This document shows, one piece after another, positions 27,530 to 35,884 of a DNA stretch of 64,000 nucleotides. A program made the translations under genes and the position numbers. The stretch's first letter is position 1; each line of letters opens with the position of its first letter. The notes beneath the pieces are model-generated. The model had not been told where the DNA came from and did not search any database. It saw only the letters and a program-made list of their open reading frames with translations. The DNA comes from Polaribacter dokdonensis. GTDB taxonomy: Bacteria; Bacteroidota; Bacteroidia; Flavobacteriales; Flavobacteriaceae. The DNA is taken from the NCBI RefSeq assembly GCF_024362345.1, contig NZ_CP101505.1, positions 1,819,501 to 1,883,500 on the forward strand. The letters run 5' to 3'.

Positions 27530-28678
27530 TTAGGCATTTAAAGCTTGTTCTAAATCAGCTAGCAAATCTTCTACATCTTCAATACCAACACTTAGACGTA
27601 TTAAAGACTCTGTAATACCAATTTTTAAGCGCTCTTCTTCTGGAATAGAACCATGAGACATGGTTACAGGATGATTTACCAAACTTTCTACACCACCTAA
27701 AGATTCTGCCAACGTAAATAATTTTGTGCTTTCTAAAAATGAAAAGGTTGCTTCTTTACTTTCATCCTTTAACTTAAAAGAAACCATACCACCAAAAGCT
27801 GTCATTTGCTTTTTGGCAATTTCGTAGCTTTCATGAGATTTTAACCCTGGATAATACACTTTACCAACTTTAGAATGTGTCTCTAAAAATCGAGCTACTT
27901 TCAAGCCGTTTTCACAATGTCTTTGCATTCTAACATGCAAAGTTTTTACACCTCTTAAAGCCAGAAAAGAATCCATGGGCCCTGCAATTGCACCTGCTGC
28001 AAATTGTATAAAATGTATTTCTTTAGCCAATGTTTCTTCTTTTACCATTAAAGCACCCATTACCAAATCTGAATGGCCTCCCAAATATTTAGTAGCAGAA
28101 TGCATAACAATATCTGCACCTAAATCTAATGGTTTTTGCAAATATGGTGTTGCAAATGTATTATCTACAGCTATTAAAATTTCTGAATTTTCTTCTTTTA
28201 CATTCGTTGTTATTTTATGAATGTTTGCAATTTTCATTAATGGATTGGTAGGTGTTTCTATCCACACCAATTTTGTTTTTGAAGTAATTGCGTTGGTTAC
28301 ATTAGCAACCTTATTCATATTTACAAACGAAAACTCTAAACCATATTTTTGAAATAATTGTGTAAACATTCTGTAAGTTCCTCCATACAAATCATCTCCT
28401 GCAATTACTTCATCTCCTGGCTTTAACAATCTTAAAACTGCATCTATAGCAGCCATTCCAGATGCAAATGCGAATGCATGCGTGCCATTTTCTAGTGCTG
28501 CAAAATTAGCTTCTAAAGCAGTTCTAGTAGGGTTTGTACCTCTTGCATATGCATAACCTTTGTGCTGCCCAGGGCTAGATTGTGCAAAGGTTGATGTTAA
28601 AAAAACAGGTGGCATTACTGAACCTGTTGTTTCTTCGTGCTTCTGACCTCCGTGAATTGTTTTGGTATTGAATTTCAT
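27530..28678 (-). CDS. Cystathionine gamma-synthase family PLP enzyme
   Basis: A 382-residue Cys/Met metabolism PLP enzyme. The cofactor lysine is Lys197 in SATKYLGGHSD; other family marks are SGMAAIDAVLRLLKPGDEV, YGGTYRMF, ETPTNP, VDNTFATPYLQ, and the C-terminal SLGGVESL and RLSVGIEDVEDL. It could be cystathionine gamma-synthase (metB), gamma-lyase or beta-lyase; sequence alone does not separate them. Cytoplasmic, likely methionine/cysteine interconversion. No methionine operon surrounds it. Confidence 0.9.
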   Translation of the reverse strand: MKFNTKTIHGGQKHEETTGSVMPPVFLTSTFAQSSPGQHKGYAYARGTNPTRTALEANFAALENGTHAFAFASGMAAIDAVLRLLKPGDEVIAGDDLYGGTYRMFTQLFQKYGLEFSFVNMNKVANVTNAITSKTKLVWIETPTNPLMKIANIHKITTNVKEENSEILIAVDNTFATPYLQKPLDLGADIVMHSATKYLGGHSDLVMGALMVKEETLAKEIHFIQFAAGAIAGPMDSFLALRGVKTLHVRMQRHCENGLKVARFLETHSKVGKVYYPGLKSHESYEIAKKQMTAFGGMVSFKLKDESKEATFSFLESTKLFTLAESLGGVESLVNHPVTMSHGSIPEEERLKIGITESLIRLSVGIEDVEDLLADLEQALNA

Positions 28679-28721
28679 GTTTTAATAGACTTAAAATTAC
28701 AAAAAGCGAGAATATTCTAAA

Positions 28722-28826
28722 TAGGCTTAGCCCAGATTGAACGACTTGTTTGAGCTCTTTTTGAGTTGCTGATTTTTATCAGCAACTCAAAAAAGCGAGT
28801 AGTGAAAGCTGGAAACAGCTTCTAAA
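28722..28826. other. Structured intergenic element with two hairpins (candidate REP-like element or small RNA)
   Basis: Between the cystathionine gamma-synthase-like gene and the DinB gene. A 15-bp perfect stem pairs 28758-28772 with 28779-28793 around a 6-base loop, extended after a one-base bulge by three more pairs (28754-28756 with 28794-28796). Downstream a 6-bp stem, 28806-28811 with 28816-28821, closes on a GAAA tetraloop. Conserved-looking flanks TAGCCCAGATTGA and GCGAGTAGTG surround the main hairpin. It resembles, from memory, a recurring intergenic element in other Flavobacteriaceae. It could also terminate either flanking gene. Confidence 0.6.
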
Positions 28827-28827
28827 C

Positions 28828-29283
28828 CTAAAGAAACTTTTTTATAGATCTAATAATTCCATAATGTATACCTTCATGAAAATTATTAAAAGGAATGGCA
28901 TTATTTATAGAAGAAAGTACAAAGCCTGTGCTTGTTGGGTACTCTTTGTAGTTCTCGAAAATACCTGCTTCAAAATCTTCTTCTAAAGTATCTGGTAAGC
29001 CCATTAAAAGTTCTTTAACTTCTTCAAACTCCTCTTCTGTAAATGTTTTTGTAGGCACAGTACCTTTTCTGTGTGCTTCTACCAAATCATCTGGACATAA
29101 TAGATTTAAGCCAGATAAACCATAATGTAATAACTGTTGTGTAACCACTATATGTGCTACATTCCAAGCAATGTTATTTTTAAAACCATCAGGTATTTTG
29201 TGTAGTTCTTCTAAAGATAAACCATCGATTTCTTTTAATATTAAATCTCTAGATTTTCTTAAAATATCAAATTGAATTTTCAT
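28828..29283 (-). CDS. DinB family protein
   Basis: A 151-residue four-helix-bundle protein of the DinB/YfiT superfamily. Three histidines at the family's metal positions can be seen: one in AWNVAHIVVTQQ near residue 43 and two in NNFHEGIHYG near residues 135-139. Members include thiol-S-transferases (bacillithiol, mycothiol or glutathione type) and damage-inducible proteins; the substrate here is unknown. It faces the arsC-like gene head to head with a 42-bp gap. Confidence 0.82.
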   Translation of the reverse strand: MKIQFDILRKSRDLILKEIDGLSLEELHKIPDGFKNNIAWNVAHIVVTQQLLHYGLSGLNLLCPDDLVEAHRKGTVPTKTFTEEEFEEVKELLMGLPDTLEEDFEAGIFENYKEYPTSTGFVLSSINNAIPFNNFHEGIHYGIIRSIKKFL

Positions 29284-29300
29284 TTTTATACTTAATTTTG
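29272..29300 (+). promoter_or_regulatory. Promoter of the ArsC-like gene
   Basis: TTG at 29272-29274, 18 bases, TAATTTTG at 29293-29300. Predicted initiation near 29307 and a leader of about 19 bases to ATG 29326. The TTG lies inside the first codons of the divergent DinB gene. Confidence 0.6.
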
Positions 29301-29325
29301 ATACTGTAAATATAATTGATATAAA

Positions 29326-29673
29326 ATGAAGAAAGTTTATTTTTTGAAAACTTGTGATACTTGTAAACGTATCTTAAAGGAAGTGAATTTAGATGGTTTT
29401 GAACAGCAAGAAATAAAAGCAAACCCTGTAAATGAAACTCAGCTACAAGAAATGTACGCGCTTTCTAACAGTTATGAGGCCTTGTTTAATAAACGTTCAC
29501 GATTATATAAATCTTTAGGTTTAAAGGATAAATCGTTATCTGAAGCTGATTTTAAAAAATATCTTTTAGAGGAATATACTTTTCTAAAAAGACCTGTTTT
29601 TATTATTGAAGGTGAAATTTTTATTGGAAACAGTAAGAAAGAAGTAGAAAAAGTAAAAGAGAAAGTGAATTAA
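29326..29673 (+). CDS. ArsC/Spx family protein
   Basis: A 115-residue thioredoxin-fold protein of the ArsC/Spx/MgsR family. The N-terminal CDTC (Cys10, Cys13) matches the redox switch of Spx-like proteins more than the single-cysteine arsenate reductase. The later SRLYKSLGLKDKSLSEADF and RPVFIIEG segments fit the family. Arsenate reduction or thiol-stress regulation are both possible; no arsenic transport genes are adjacent. The gene ends inside its own terminator stem. Confidence 0.82.
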   Translation: MKKVYFLKTCDTCKRILKEVNLDGFEQQEIKANPVNETQLQEMYALSNSYEALFNKRSRLYKSLGLKDKSLSEADFKKYLLEEYTFLKRPVFIIEGEIFIGNSKKEVEKVKEKVN

Positions 29674-29683
29674 CACTTTCTCT
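29658..29683. terminator. Terminator overlapping the ArsC-like stop codon
   Basis: A 10-bp perfect stem, 29658-29667 with 29674-29683, encloses a 6-base loop containing the TAA stop. It serves the ArsC-like gene and probably also the convergent DUF4252 gene ending at 29691. Confidence 0.6.
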
Positions 29684-29690
29684 CTTGGTT

Positions 29691-30155
29691 TTATATTTTG
29701 TCTGAATTAGAAAGCAACTTTGCAAGTTCTTCTTTAGTCATGCTTGTTTTTAAGCCTAAAAGCACCAAGCTATCATCATCACTATTTGCCTTGAAAATGA
29801 TTTCTTTTATTAAGTTGTTCTTTTCTAAGGTGTAAAATTCAGCTCTACTATCATCGCCTTTTACACGAACCATAGTTTTTAAATTATTTCTTCTAATATA
29901 TTTCTTAAAGTCTTTAGAAACTTCTTGATTCTCATTATCAAAAACCATTAATTTAAAGTTACCTGACTTTTTTAGCAGGTCTGCAACCTCATCTGAATCT
30001 TCATCATTAAAGAATGAACCCACCATTGATGCTGATACATTTAATGAAAATTGAGAGTGTTCTTTATGGCTTTTATAAAACTTTTTAAAGGTTGATGTTT
30101 GTGCTGATGCAGTTAAAACGAATAGTGCAAATACGAATGTGATTAATTTTTTCAT
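29691..30155 (-). CDS. DUF4252 family exported protein
   Basis: A 154-residue protein with a signal peptide ending near TASA and a compact alpha/beta domain. The phrases FSLNVSASMVGSFF, KLMVFDNENQEVSKDF and KEIIFKANSDDDSLVLLGLK are typical of DUF4252, a Bacteroidota family of unknown function. It is the last gene of a minus-strand series that begins at 33513, 41 bp after the DUF3089 gene. Confidence 0.85.
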   Translation of the reverse strand: MKKLITFVFALFVLTASAQTSTFKKFYKSHKEHSQFSLNVSASMVGSFFNDEDSDEVADLLKKSGNFKLMVFDNENQEVSKDFKKYIRRNNLKTMVRVKGDDSRAEFYTLEKNNLIKEIIFKANSDDDSLVLLGLKTSMTKEELAKLLSNSDKI

Positions 30156-30196
30156 GTTACTTGGTTTTCCTTTCAGACGAACAAGTAATTAATTTG

Positions 30197-31213
30197 TTAC
30201 AAATTGCTTTTTAATTTAAAGTATGTATTTGTTCTTAACTCAGCATTTTGCTGAATGTCTTTCCAGAAAAGATTAATATCTCCTACATGATAATTTTTCA
30301 TAAAAGACATAAAAAGTCTACCAGGAAATTTTGGTGTTGTGCTCCAAATTAAACCATCTGTAACTTCAATTTTTAAAGCTTTATCATAAATTTTATTATT
30401 AGAATATAAGAAACCTTTGTGTTGCTCTAAAGTTGTGGTTTTGTCCAAATTCCAAGTTATTGGGTTTGTAGTTACACTACCTTTAAAGTAATCCTTTCCT
30501 TTTTTTGAATAATAGCCTTTTTTAAACGTATTCCACCCAACAAAACCTCCTGTTTCATTCGGTTTTGTCATTACTTTTATGGTCTTAAATAAATCTGGTT
30601 TTGCAACTGTACCAACTACGTAAGCCGCAATTAATTTATTTTGTAAAGGTTGGCCATCAAAAAAATCTCTTAATAAAAACTTAGTATGTGTAGAACCTTG
30701 GCTATGACTTGCTATTATTATTGGTCTTCCTTTATTATACTTTTCAAGATAGACTTCAAATGCTTTTTTTACATCTGAATATGCCAATAATAATGCTTGT
30801 TCTCCACCATTTTTTAGACGGGAATACGAACGCAAGTGTGCTTGCCTATAATAAGGAACATATACTTTACCTGAAGTTGCAAAGGCTGAAGCTTGATAAA
30901 GTACTGCTCTATTTAATACTTTTTCTTGTTGCTTTTTATCATTTATAGGCACATTCCATCTTAAATCGCCTTTTTCTGTATTTAAAGTAGGATAAACATA
31001 GAACACATCTGCTTTTAAAGTATCTGGTTCCTTTGATGCAAATTCTGTAAATTCTGCAGTATATTTATTTGGTAATACAGCCCAATTCTCTTCTAAATTA
31101 TAATCTGGAACATCAGTTTTTTCTGATTTTATGTATTCTGAGGCGTCATAACTAGCTTTACAAGCTGAAAATAAAACCAATAAAACTGTGATATAAAACA
31201 GATTTGTTTTCAT
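30197..31213 (-). CDS. DUF3089 alpha/beta-hydrolase lipoprotein
   Basis: A 338-residue lipoprotein, lipobox LFSAC with the acylated cysteine at residue 18. The domain is an alpha/beta hydrolase of the DUF3089 type: ADVFYVYPTL near residue 67, and the nucleophile elbow IIASHSQGSTH with the serine between His and Gln. Possible esterase or lipase activity on envelope material; substrate unknown. Its ATG overlaps the stop of the upstream glycine-zipper gene (TAATG), showing translational coupling. Confidence 0.87.
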   Translation of the reverse strand: MKTNLFYITVLLVLFSACKASYDASEYIKSEKTDVPDYNLEENWAVLPNKYTAEFTEFASKEPDTLKADVFYVYPTLNTEKGDLRWNVPINDKKQQEKVLNRAVLYQASAFATSGKVYVPYYRQAHLRSYSRLKNGGEQALLLAYSDVKKAFEVYLEKYNKGRPIIIASHSQGSTHTKFLLRDFFDGQPLQNKLIAAYVVGTVAKPDLFKTIKVMTKPNETGGFVGWNTFKKGYYSKKGKDYFKGSVTTNPITWNLDKTTTLEQHKGFLYSNNKIYDKALKIEVTDGLIWSTTPKFPGRLFMSFMKNYHVGDINLFWKDIQQNAELRTNTYFKLKSNL

Positions 31214-31686
31214 TAAAAATTCATTGAAATTCCGAAATTAGTTCCATTAATCTTTAAATTAAAAGTAGGTTGAAATTGGTAACTAGTGGTTGATAAGCCT
31301 GCATTGTATAATTCTACAGCCTTCTTAGTTTTTCTGTTAAACCCTTTTACAATTGGAATTGTAGCTACAATTAATGCAGCACCTGCTCCTGCTAAAGCCC
31401 ATTCAGGATCTCCTCCACCAATTGCTGTACCAATAGGAAAACCGACTAAAGCTCCACCTGCAGTTCCTAAAACCAAAGCCCAAGTCTGATTTGTTTTTGC
31501 TGACTGAATTAATGCTAATGCTTCATTATTCTCTTTCATAATCTCTTTCATGTCTTTTAAAAGAAGCGTTTTATCATTCTGCTTAAATTCATAACCCCCA
31601 AAAACTTTGTTCATTTCGATTTTTTGAGCATTCGTAATTGACACTGTTAATAATGTAAATAATAAAATTCCAACTAAATTTTTCAT
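31213..31686 (-). CDS. Exported glycine-zipper protein
   Basis: A 157-residue protein with a signal peptide ending near TNAQ. Residues about 70-105 are a glycine-zipper-like membrane-active segment (GTAGGALVGFPIGTAIGGG, then AGAGAALIVATIPIV). The C-terminus has short beta strands ending in FGISMNF. It may insert into or span the outer membrane. Function unknown. It lies five bases after the glycosyltransferase stop and overlaps the DUF3089 gene, so it is inside an operon. Confidence 0.7.
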   Translation of the reverse strand: MKNLVGILLFTLLTVSITNAQKIEMNKVFGGYEFKQNDKTLLLKDMKEIMKENNEALALIQSAKTNQTWALVLGTAGGALVGFPIGTAIGGGDPEWALAGAGAALIVATIPIVKGFNRKTKKAVELYNAGLSTTSYQFQPTFNLKINGTNFGISMNF

Positions 31687-31691
31687 GATTT

Positions 31692-32675
31692 TTAATTTTT
31701 TAAATATAATTCTGATAATCTTTCTGCCTCTTTTTTAGCACTCCAATTTTTAATAATTTCTTCTCTTGCTGCTTTGCTAGTCATAGGAATTTCATCCTTC
31801 AGTAACTTTATTAAAATTTCTTCTAATTCATCGTTATTTCCTGCTTCAAATAAATAACCATTTTGGCCATCAGTTATTAATTCTGAATGTACACCTACAT
31901 TTTTAGTTGCTATTACTGTATTTTCACAGCTCATGGCTTCTGCTGTAACTAGAGAAAATCCTTCTGAAAAACTAGGTGCAACTACAATTTTTGCTGCTTG
32001 ATAATAAGAAATGATATCTCTAGTTTCGTCTATAAAATAAACTTGATTTTCTATTTGATGTTTTTTAACAATGGCTTTTAATTCTTCTAAAAATACTGGT
32101 TTATCTACTTTACCAACTATAACTAAAGCCCAATTAGAAAATTCTTTTAAGTTTTTTAAAGCTTCTAATAAAACCAACTGACCTTTAGCTTTTCTTACTC
32201 TGCCTGCATTTAGAATAATATGGTCTTGAGAAATATGCTGAAGTTTCTTAGCTGTATCTGGTGTAAATTTTTCAACCTGAACTCCATGACCAATTAAGGT
32301 ATTTTTGACACCTAAATTAGCGCTCATACTTTTAATTAAAGTAACTACTTTATCTGCTTTTTTAAGCAAAAACAACGTTAAGCTAGAGGGTTTAGATTCT
32401 GCATGTCTTGTAGCTACAACTGTAAAGTTGGCACCTAAAAAACGATAATAAAGCATTCGTAAAATTTCATTGTTTCTATGACAATGTACAATTGTTTTAT
32501 CCTTAGAAAATAAAACTGCTTTGAGTTGTTTGGTGGTTATATGATTTCCTGAAATATTTGATCCATACACATAAGTCTCAAATTTATCTGTAAAAAAGGG
32601 CAAAACATTTTCTATACTTCTTGTAACGCCTGTTTTGCGTTTATGAAAATGTGTATGAATTAAAACTTGTTTCAG
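31692..32675 (-). CDS. GT4-type glycosyltransferase with a non-canonical start
   Basis: The well-conserved part has a GT-B Rossmann fold: HCHRNNEILRMLYYRFLG, ILNAGRVRKAKGQLVLLEAL, and the donor-site stretch VAPSFSEGFSLVTAEAMSCENTVIATKN split here for length. No ATG or GTG precedes it. The first TTG is at 32603, but the frame stays open upstream and encodes 24 more residues, beginning KQVLIHTHFHKRKTGVTRS, typical of the family's true N-terminus. In-frame before that come only CTG (32675), ATT (32678) and a stop. I place the start at CTG, giving 327 residues. Acceptor unknown, probably lipopolysaccharide or surface glycan. Confidence 0.75.
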   Translation of the reverse strand: MKQVLIHTHFHKRKTGVTRSIENVLPFFTDKFETYVYGSNISGNHITTKQLKAVLFSKDKTIVHCHRNNEILRMLYYRFLGANFTVVATRHAESKPSSLTLFLLKKADKVVTLIKSMSANLGVKNTLIGHGVQVEKFTPDTAKKLQHISQDHIILNAGRVRKAKGQLVLLEALKNLKEFSNWALVIVGKVDKPVFLEELKAIVKKHQIENQVYFIDETRDIISYYQAAKIVVAPSFSEGFSLVTAEAMSCENTVIATKNVGVHSELITDGQNGYLFEAGNNDELEEILIKLLKDEIPMTSKAAREEIIKNWSAKKEAERLSELYLKN

Positions 32676-32703
32676 AATTTAAATTGATTTTAAAATCTAC
32701 TGC

Positions 32704-33513
32704 TTATGCGAATTTACGTGCTACTATTTCTAAGAATCGTGTTTCTAATTCTTCTTGCTCAGCCCAGTTATAATCTGGCTTAACCATTTTATTTATAAAG
32801 CTTTTAGCCTCTTTTTCTGTTTTAAACGTGTTTAATTGAGACACAACTCTATTATAATCTTCTTGCTGATTATTAAATAGGTGTTTCACAAATGCAATTC
32901 TATCATTCAAACCAATTTGAATATTGGTGTTCAATTTATCGTTTAACGATTTTGGCTGCACATTTTCAAACAAATCAGCCATAACATCTACAGAAATAAT
33001 GTCATGTAACTCTTCTTCTAAAGACATTGTTTTGCGCTCTTCTACCTTAACCACCTCCTTTTTTAATTCAGGTTCTTCAATCTCTTCTGGCTTCGCAAAC
33101 ATTATTTCTTCTAACTCATCAAAAGGTTGCTCTATTTTCTGAGTTTTAACTTCTGGTTCTTTCTTCTCCTCTACTGCTTTTGGTGTTTCTTCCTTTTTTA
33201 CCTCTTCTTCTGGCTCATCAATTAAGTTAAAGACAACTTTTTCTTCGAGAATTTTTTCTGCTTTCTCTTCTTTTACATCTATAATTGATTTTTCTTTTTG
33301 CACAAATGCAGTTTCTATTTTATTTATCAATTCTTCTTTAGCTTCAGCTGAATTAGGAGTTGTAGCTAGGTATTCGTCTACAAAAGCCAACATAGAAAGC
33401 TTTTCGTAAATTTCTCTTGATTTTTCCTTTAATGCAAAAACATCATCCTTATTCTTCATCTTTAAGATGCTATGAGCTAAACTAATTAATTCGCTCTCTA
33501 ATTTTTTGTGCAT
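32704..33513 (-). CDS. Conserved hypothetical protein with acidic, coiled-coil middle
   Basis: A 269-residue cytoplasmic protein. The first 90 residues are helical (LESELISLAHSILKMKNKDD). Residues about 95-180 are a low-complexity Glu/Lys-rich linker. The last 90 residues form a helical domain (IGLNDRIAFVKHLFNNQQED, then VSQLNTF and DYNWAEQEELETRFLEIVAR). I recall orthologues in flavobacteria with this architecture, function unknown. It is first in the operon leading to the glycosyltransferase 28 bp downstream. Confidence 0.72.
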   Translation of the reverse strand: MHKKLESELISLAHSILKMKNKDDVFALKEKSREIYEKLSMLAFVDEYLATTPNSAEAKEELINKIETAFVQKEKSIIDVKEEKAEKILEEKVVFNLIDEPEEEVKKEETPKAVEEKKEPEVKTQKIEQPFDELEEIMFAKPEEIEEPELKKEVVKVEERKTMSLEEELHDIISVDVMADLFENVQPKSLNDKLNTNIQIGLNDRIAFVKHLFNNQQEDYNRVVSQLNTFKTEKEAKSFINKMVKPDYNWAEQEELETRFLEIVARKFA

Positions 33514-33614
33514 AAGTTGTGTCCTATAATTAAATTAAACTACTAAATATTTATAAATTTGTAAACGCTGAGGATTAAACAAAAGTATAAAATTATAACG
33601 CTTAAAATTACAAA

Positions 33615-34274
33615 ATGTTTCTTGAAAATACTGTAAATCATACAGAACAATTTGGTTGGATTGAGGTAATTTGTGGCTCTATGTTTTCTGGTAAAACAGA
33701 AGAGTTAATTAGGCGTTTAAAACGTGCACAATTTGCTAAACAACGTGTAGAAATTTTTAAGCCTGCTGTAGATACCAGATATGATGAAGAAGAAGTTGTT
33801 TCTCATAACGATTCTAGAATTAGATCTACACCTGTGCCAGTTTCTTCTAACATTCGTTTATTAGCAAATGATGTAGATGTTGTTGGTATTGATGAAGCTC
33901 AGTTTTTTGATGATGAAATTGTAGCTGTTTGTAATGATTTAGCCAATAGAGGAGTTCGTGTAATTGTAGCTGGTTTAGACATGGATTTTAAGGGAAAACC
34001 TTTTGGCCCAATGCCAGCATTAATGGCAACTGCAGAATATGTAACCAAAGTACATGCAGTATGCACACATACAGGTAATTTAGCTCATTACAGTTTTAGA
34101 AAAGCACAAAATGATGATTTAGTAATGCTTGGAGAAACTCAAGAATATGAACCTTTAAGTCGAGCAGCTTATTATAAAGCTGTGCAAGCAAAACAACATG
34201 TTTCTTCTATAAAAAGTTCTGACGATTCAGAAATTTCAACTGCAGAGCAAGATTTAAATTCGACCAAAGAATGA
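33615..34274 (+). CDS. tdk: Thymidine kinase, type II, with degenerate zinc site
   Basis: A 219-residue kinase phosphorylating thymidine in nucleotide salvage. Walker A is [10 protein letters not shown] (21-30) and the catalytic DEAQFF has Glu94 as probable base. The lasso region normally carries four zinc cysteines; here only Cys150 remains ([16 protein letters not shown]), and the later [11 protein letters not shown] has Ser where CR is usual. This looks like a zinc-less lasso, which I believe is frequent in flavobacteria. The stop overlaps the alr start (ATGA). Confidence 0.93.
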   Translation: MFLENTVNHTEQFGWIEVICGSMFSGKTEELIRRLKRAQFAKQRVEIFKPAVDTRYDEEEVVSHNDSRIRSTPVPVSSNIRLLANDVDVVGIDEAQFFDDEIVAVCNDLANRGVRVIVAGLDMDFKGKPFGPMPALMATAEYVTKVHAVCTHTGNLAHYSFRKAQNDDLVMLGETQEYEPLSRAAYYKAVQAKQHVSSIKSSDDSEISTAEQDLNSTKE

Positions 34275-35371
34275 ACAATCATGTAAGTGTTTTAGAAATT
34301 GATGGCAAAGCTTTAGAGCATAATTTAAATTATTTTAAAAATAAATTAAATGAAACAACTAAAATTTTAGCTGTTGTAAAAGCATTTGGCTATGGTAGTG
34401 ATGGAGTTTTAGTAGCTGATTTTTTAAAAGATAAAGTAGACTATTTTGCTGTAGCTTACGCTCATGAAGGCATAGCTTTAAGAGAAGCAAATATTAAAAC
34501 ACCTATATTAGTTTTACACCCACAAATTGCTACTTTGCAAGACATAATCGATTATAGATTAGAACCTAATTTATACAATTTTAAAATTTTTAATGCCTTT
34601 TTAGAATTAGCAGATAAGGTTCCTTTAATGAACTATCCTATTCATATTAAGTTCAACACTGGCTTAAATAGACTTGGCTTCTGGCATACAGATATTCCAA
34701 AAATTATTTCAGAACTTAAAGAAACTAATCATATAAAAGTACAGTCTCTTTTTTCTCATTTAGCAGCCAGCGAAGATTTAGAAGAAAAAGAATTTACCAA
34801 TCAGCAATTAAATAATTTTGCATACATAGCACAGCAATTTTACAAACATTTAAACTATGAACCTATGTTGCATATTTTAAATACTTCTGGAGTTGTAAAT
34901 TATGCAGTAGCTCAGTTTGATATGGTTAGAGTTGGTATTGGTTTATATGGTTTTGGTAATGATGCAGAAGAAACCAAACAACTTAAAAACACACACAATT
35001 TAAAATCTATAATTTCACAAATTCATTTAATTGAACCTGGTGAAACTGTAGGTTACAATAGAGCTTTTGTTGCAAAAAAACCAAGTAAATCTGCTACAAT
35101 TCCTGTAGGTCATGCAGATGGGCTATCTCGAAAATTAGGAAATGGAGCTGGGTATGTGCTTGTAAACAACCAAAAAGCAAAAATAATTGGTAATGTTTGT
35201 ATGGATATGATTATGGTTGATGTTACCAAAATTGATTGTAATGAAGGTGATGAAGTTATTATCTTTAATCATCAAGATATGCTAAATAATATAGCTGACA
35301 CTTCTGAAACAATCGTTTATGAAACCTTAACATCAATTTCTCCACGTGTTAAGAAAGTGTTAAAATCTTAA
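34271..35371 (+). CDS. alr: Alanine racemase
   Basis: A 366-residue PLP enzyme making D-alanine for peptidoglycan. The cofactor lysine is Lys37 in [14 protein letters not shown] near residue 262 carries the catalytic tyrosine, and [11 protein letters not shown] and ISPRVKKV fit the family. Length is normal. The ATG overlaps the tdk stop by four bases, so translation is coupled to thymidine kinase. Confidence 0.95.
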   Translation: MNNHVSVLEIDGKALEHNLNYFKNKLNETTKILAVVKAFGYGSDGVLVADFLKDKVDYFAVAYAHEGIALREANIKTPILVLHPQIATLQDIIDYRLEPNLYNFKIFNAFLELADKVPLMNYPIHIKFNTGLNRLGFWHTDIPKIISELKETNHIKVQSLFSHLAASEDLEEKEFTNQQLNNFAYIAQQFYKHLNYEPMLHILNTSGVVNYAVAQFDMVRVGIGLYGFGNDAEETKQLKNTHNLKSIISQIHLIEPGETVGYNRAFVAKKPSKSATIPVGHADGLSRKLGNGAGYVLVNNQKAKIIGNVCMDMIMVDVTKIDCNEGDEVIIFNHQDMLNNIADTSETIVYETLTSISPRVKKVLKS

Positions 35372-35418
35372 AAAAAATTACTACTTTAGCAACTCACCAA
35401 CCTAAAATTATAGAATAA

Positions 35419-35835
35419 ATGGGAATGTTAAAAGAATTTAAAGACTTTGCAATGAAGGGCAACCTTGTAGATATTGCAGTAGGTTTTGTTATGGGTGCTG
35501 CTTTTAAACAGGTAGTAACTTCTTTTACTGGAGGAATTGTTTCTCCTTTAATTGGTTTAATTTTTGAAGCCGATTTTAAAAAGTTAAAATGGATTGTTAA
35601 AGAAGGTACTTTAAATGATGCAGGTGAAACTGTAGGTCAAGTAGCTGTTTTATATGGAGACTTTCTAACAAACGTAATCGACTTTATTATTGTTGCTTTT
35701 GTAATGTTTATGATTGTAAAAGGTATAAATGCAACTAAGAAAAAAGAAGAGCCAAAACCAGAAGCTCCAAAAGGACCAAGCCAAGAAGAATTATTAGAAC
35801 AAATTAGAGATTTACTTGCTAAACAAAATAAATAA
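35419..35835 (+). CDS. mscL: Large-conductance mechanosensitive channel
   Basis: A 138-residue inner-membrane protein. It has the N-terminal MLKEFKDFAMKGNLVDIAVG, TM1 with VGFVMGAAFKQVVTSF, a periplasmic loop, and TM2 FLTNVIDFIIVAFVMFMIVK, then a charged C-terminal helix (LLEQIRDLLAKQ). It opens under membrane tension to release solutes in osmotic downshock. Length is typical. A bidirectional terminator lies 20 bp after the stop. Confidence 0.96.
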   Translation: MGMLKEFKDFAMKGNLVDIAVGFVMGAAFKQVVTSFTGGIVSPLIGLIFEADFKKLKWIVKEGTLNDAGETVGQVAVLYGDFLTNVIDFIIVAFVMFMIVKGINATKKKEEPKPEAPKGPSQEELLEQIRDLLAKQNK

Positions 35836-35852
35836 TTCGAATTATTTACAAC

Positions 35853-35883
35853 AAAAAAACCCAAGCTTAGCTTGGGTTTTTTT
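35853..35883. terminator. Bidirectional terminator between mscL and olsF
   Basis: Stem 35853-35866 pairs with 35870-35883 around a 3-base loop; core CCCAAGC pairs with GCTTGGG. Seven A on the left and seven T on the right serve both convergent genes. Confidence 0.9.
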
Positions 35884-35884
35884 G

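Noticed and set aside
28681-28830. tRNA gene in the cystathionine gamma-synthase-DinB gap
   Set aside because: The hairpins do not fold into a cloverleaf and no CCA-adjacent acceptor stem is present.
30181-30196. AACAAG...TTTGTT near-dyad upstream of the DUF4252 gene
   Set aside because: Short, imperfect arms in very AT-rich DNA; likely by chance.
30709-31489. Plus-strand frames opposite the DUF3089 and glycine-zipper genes
   Set aside because: Leu- and Pro/Ala-rich shadow translations of the real minus-strand genes.
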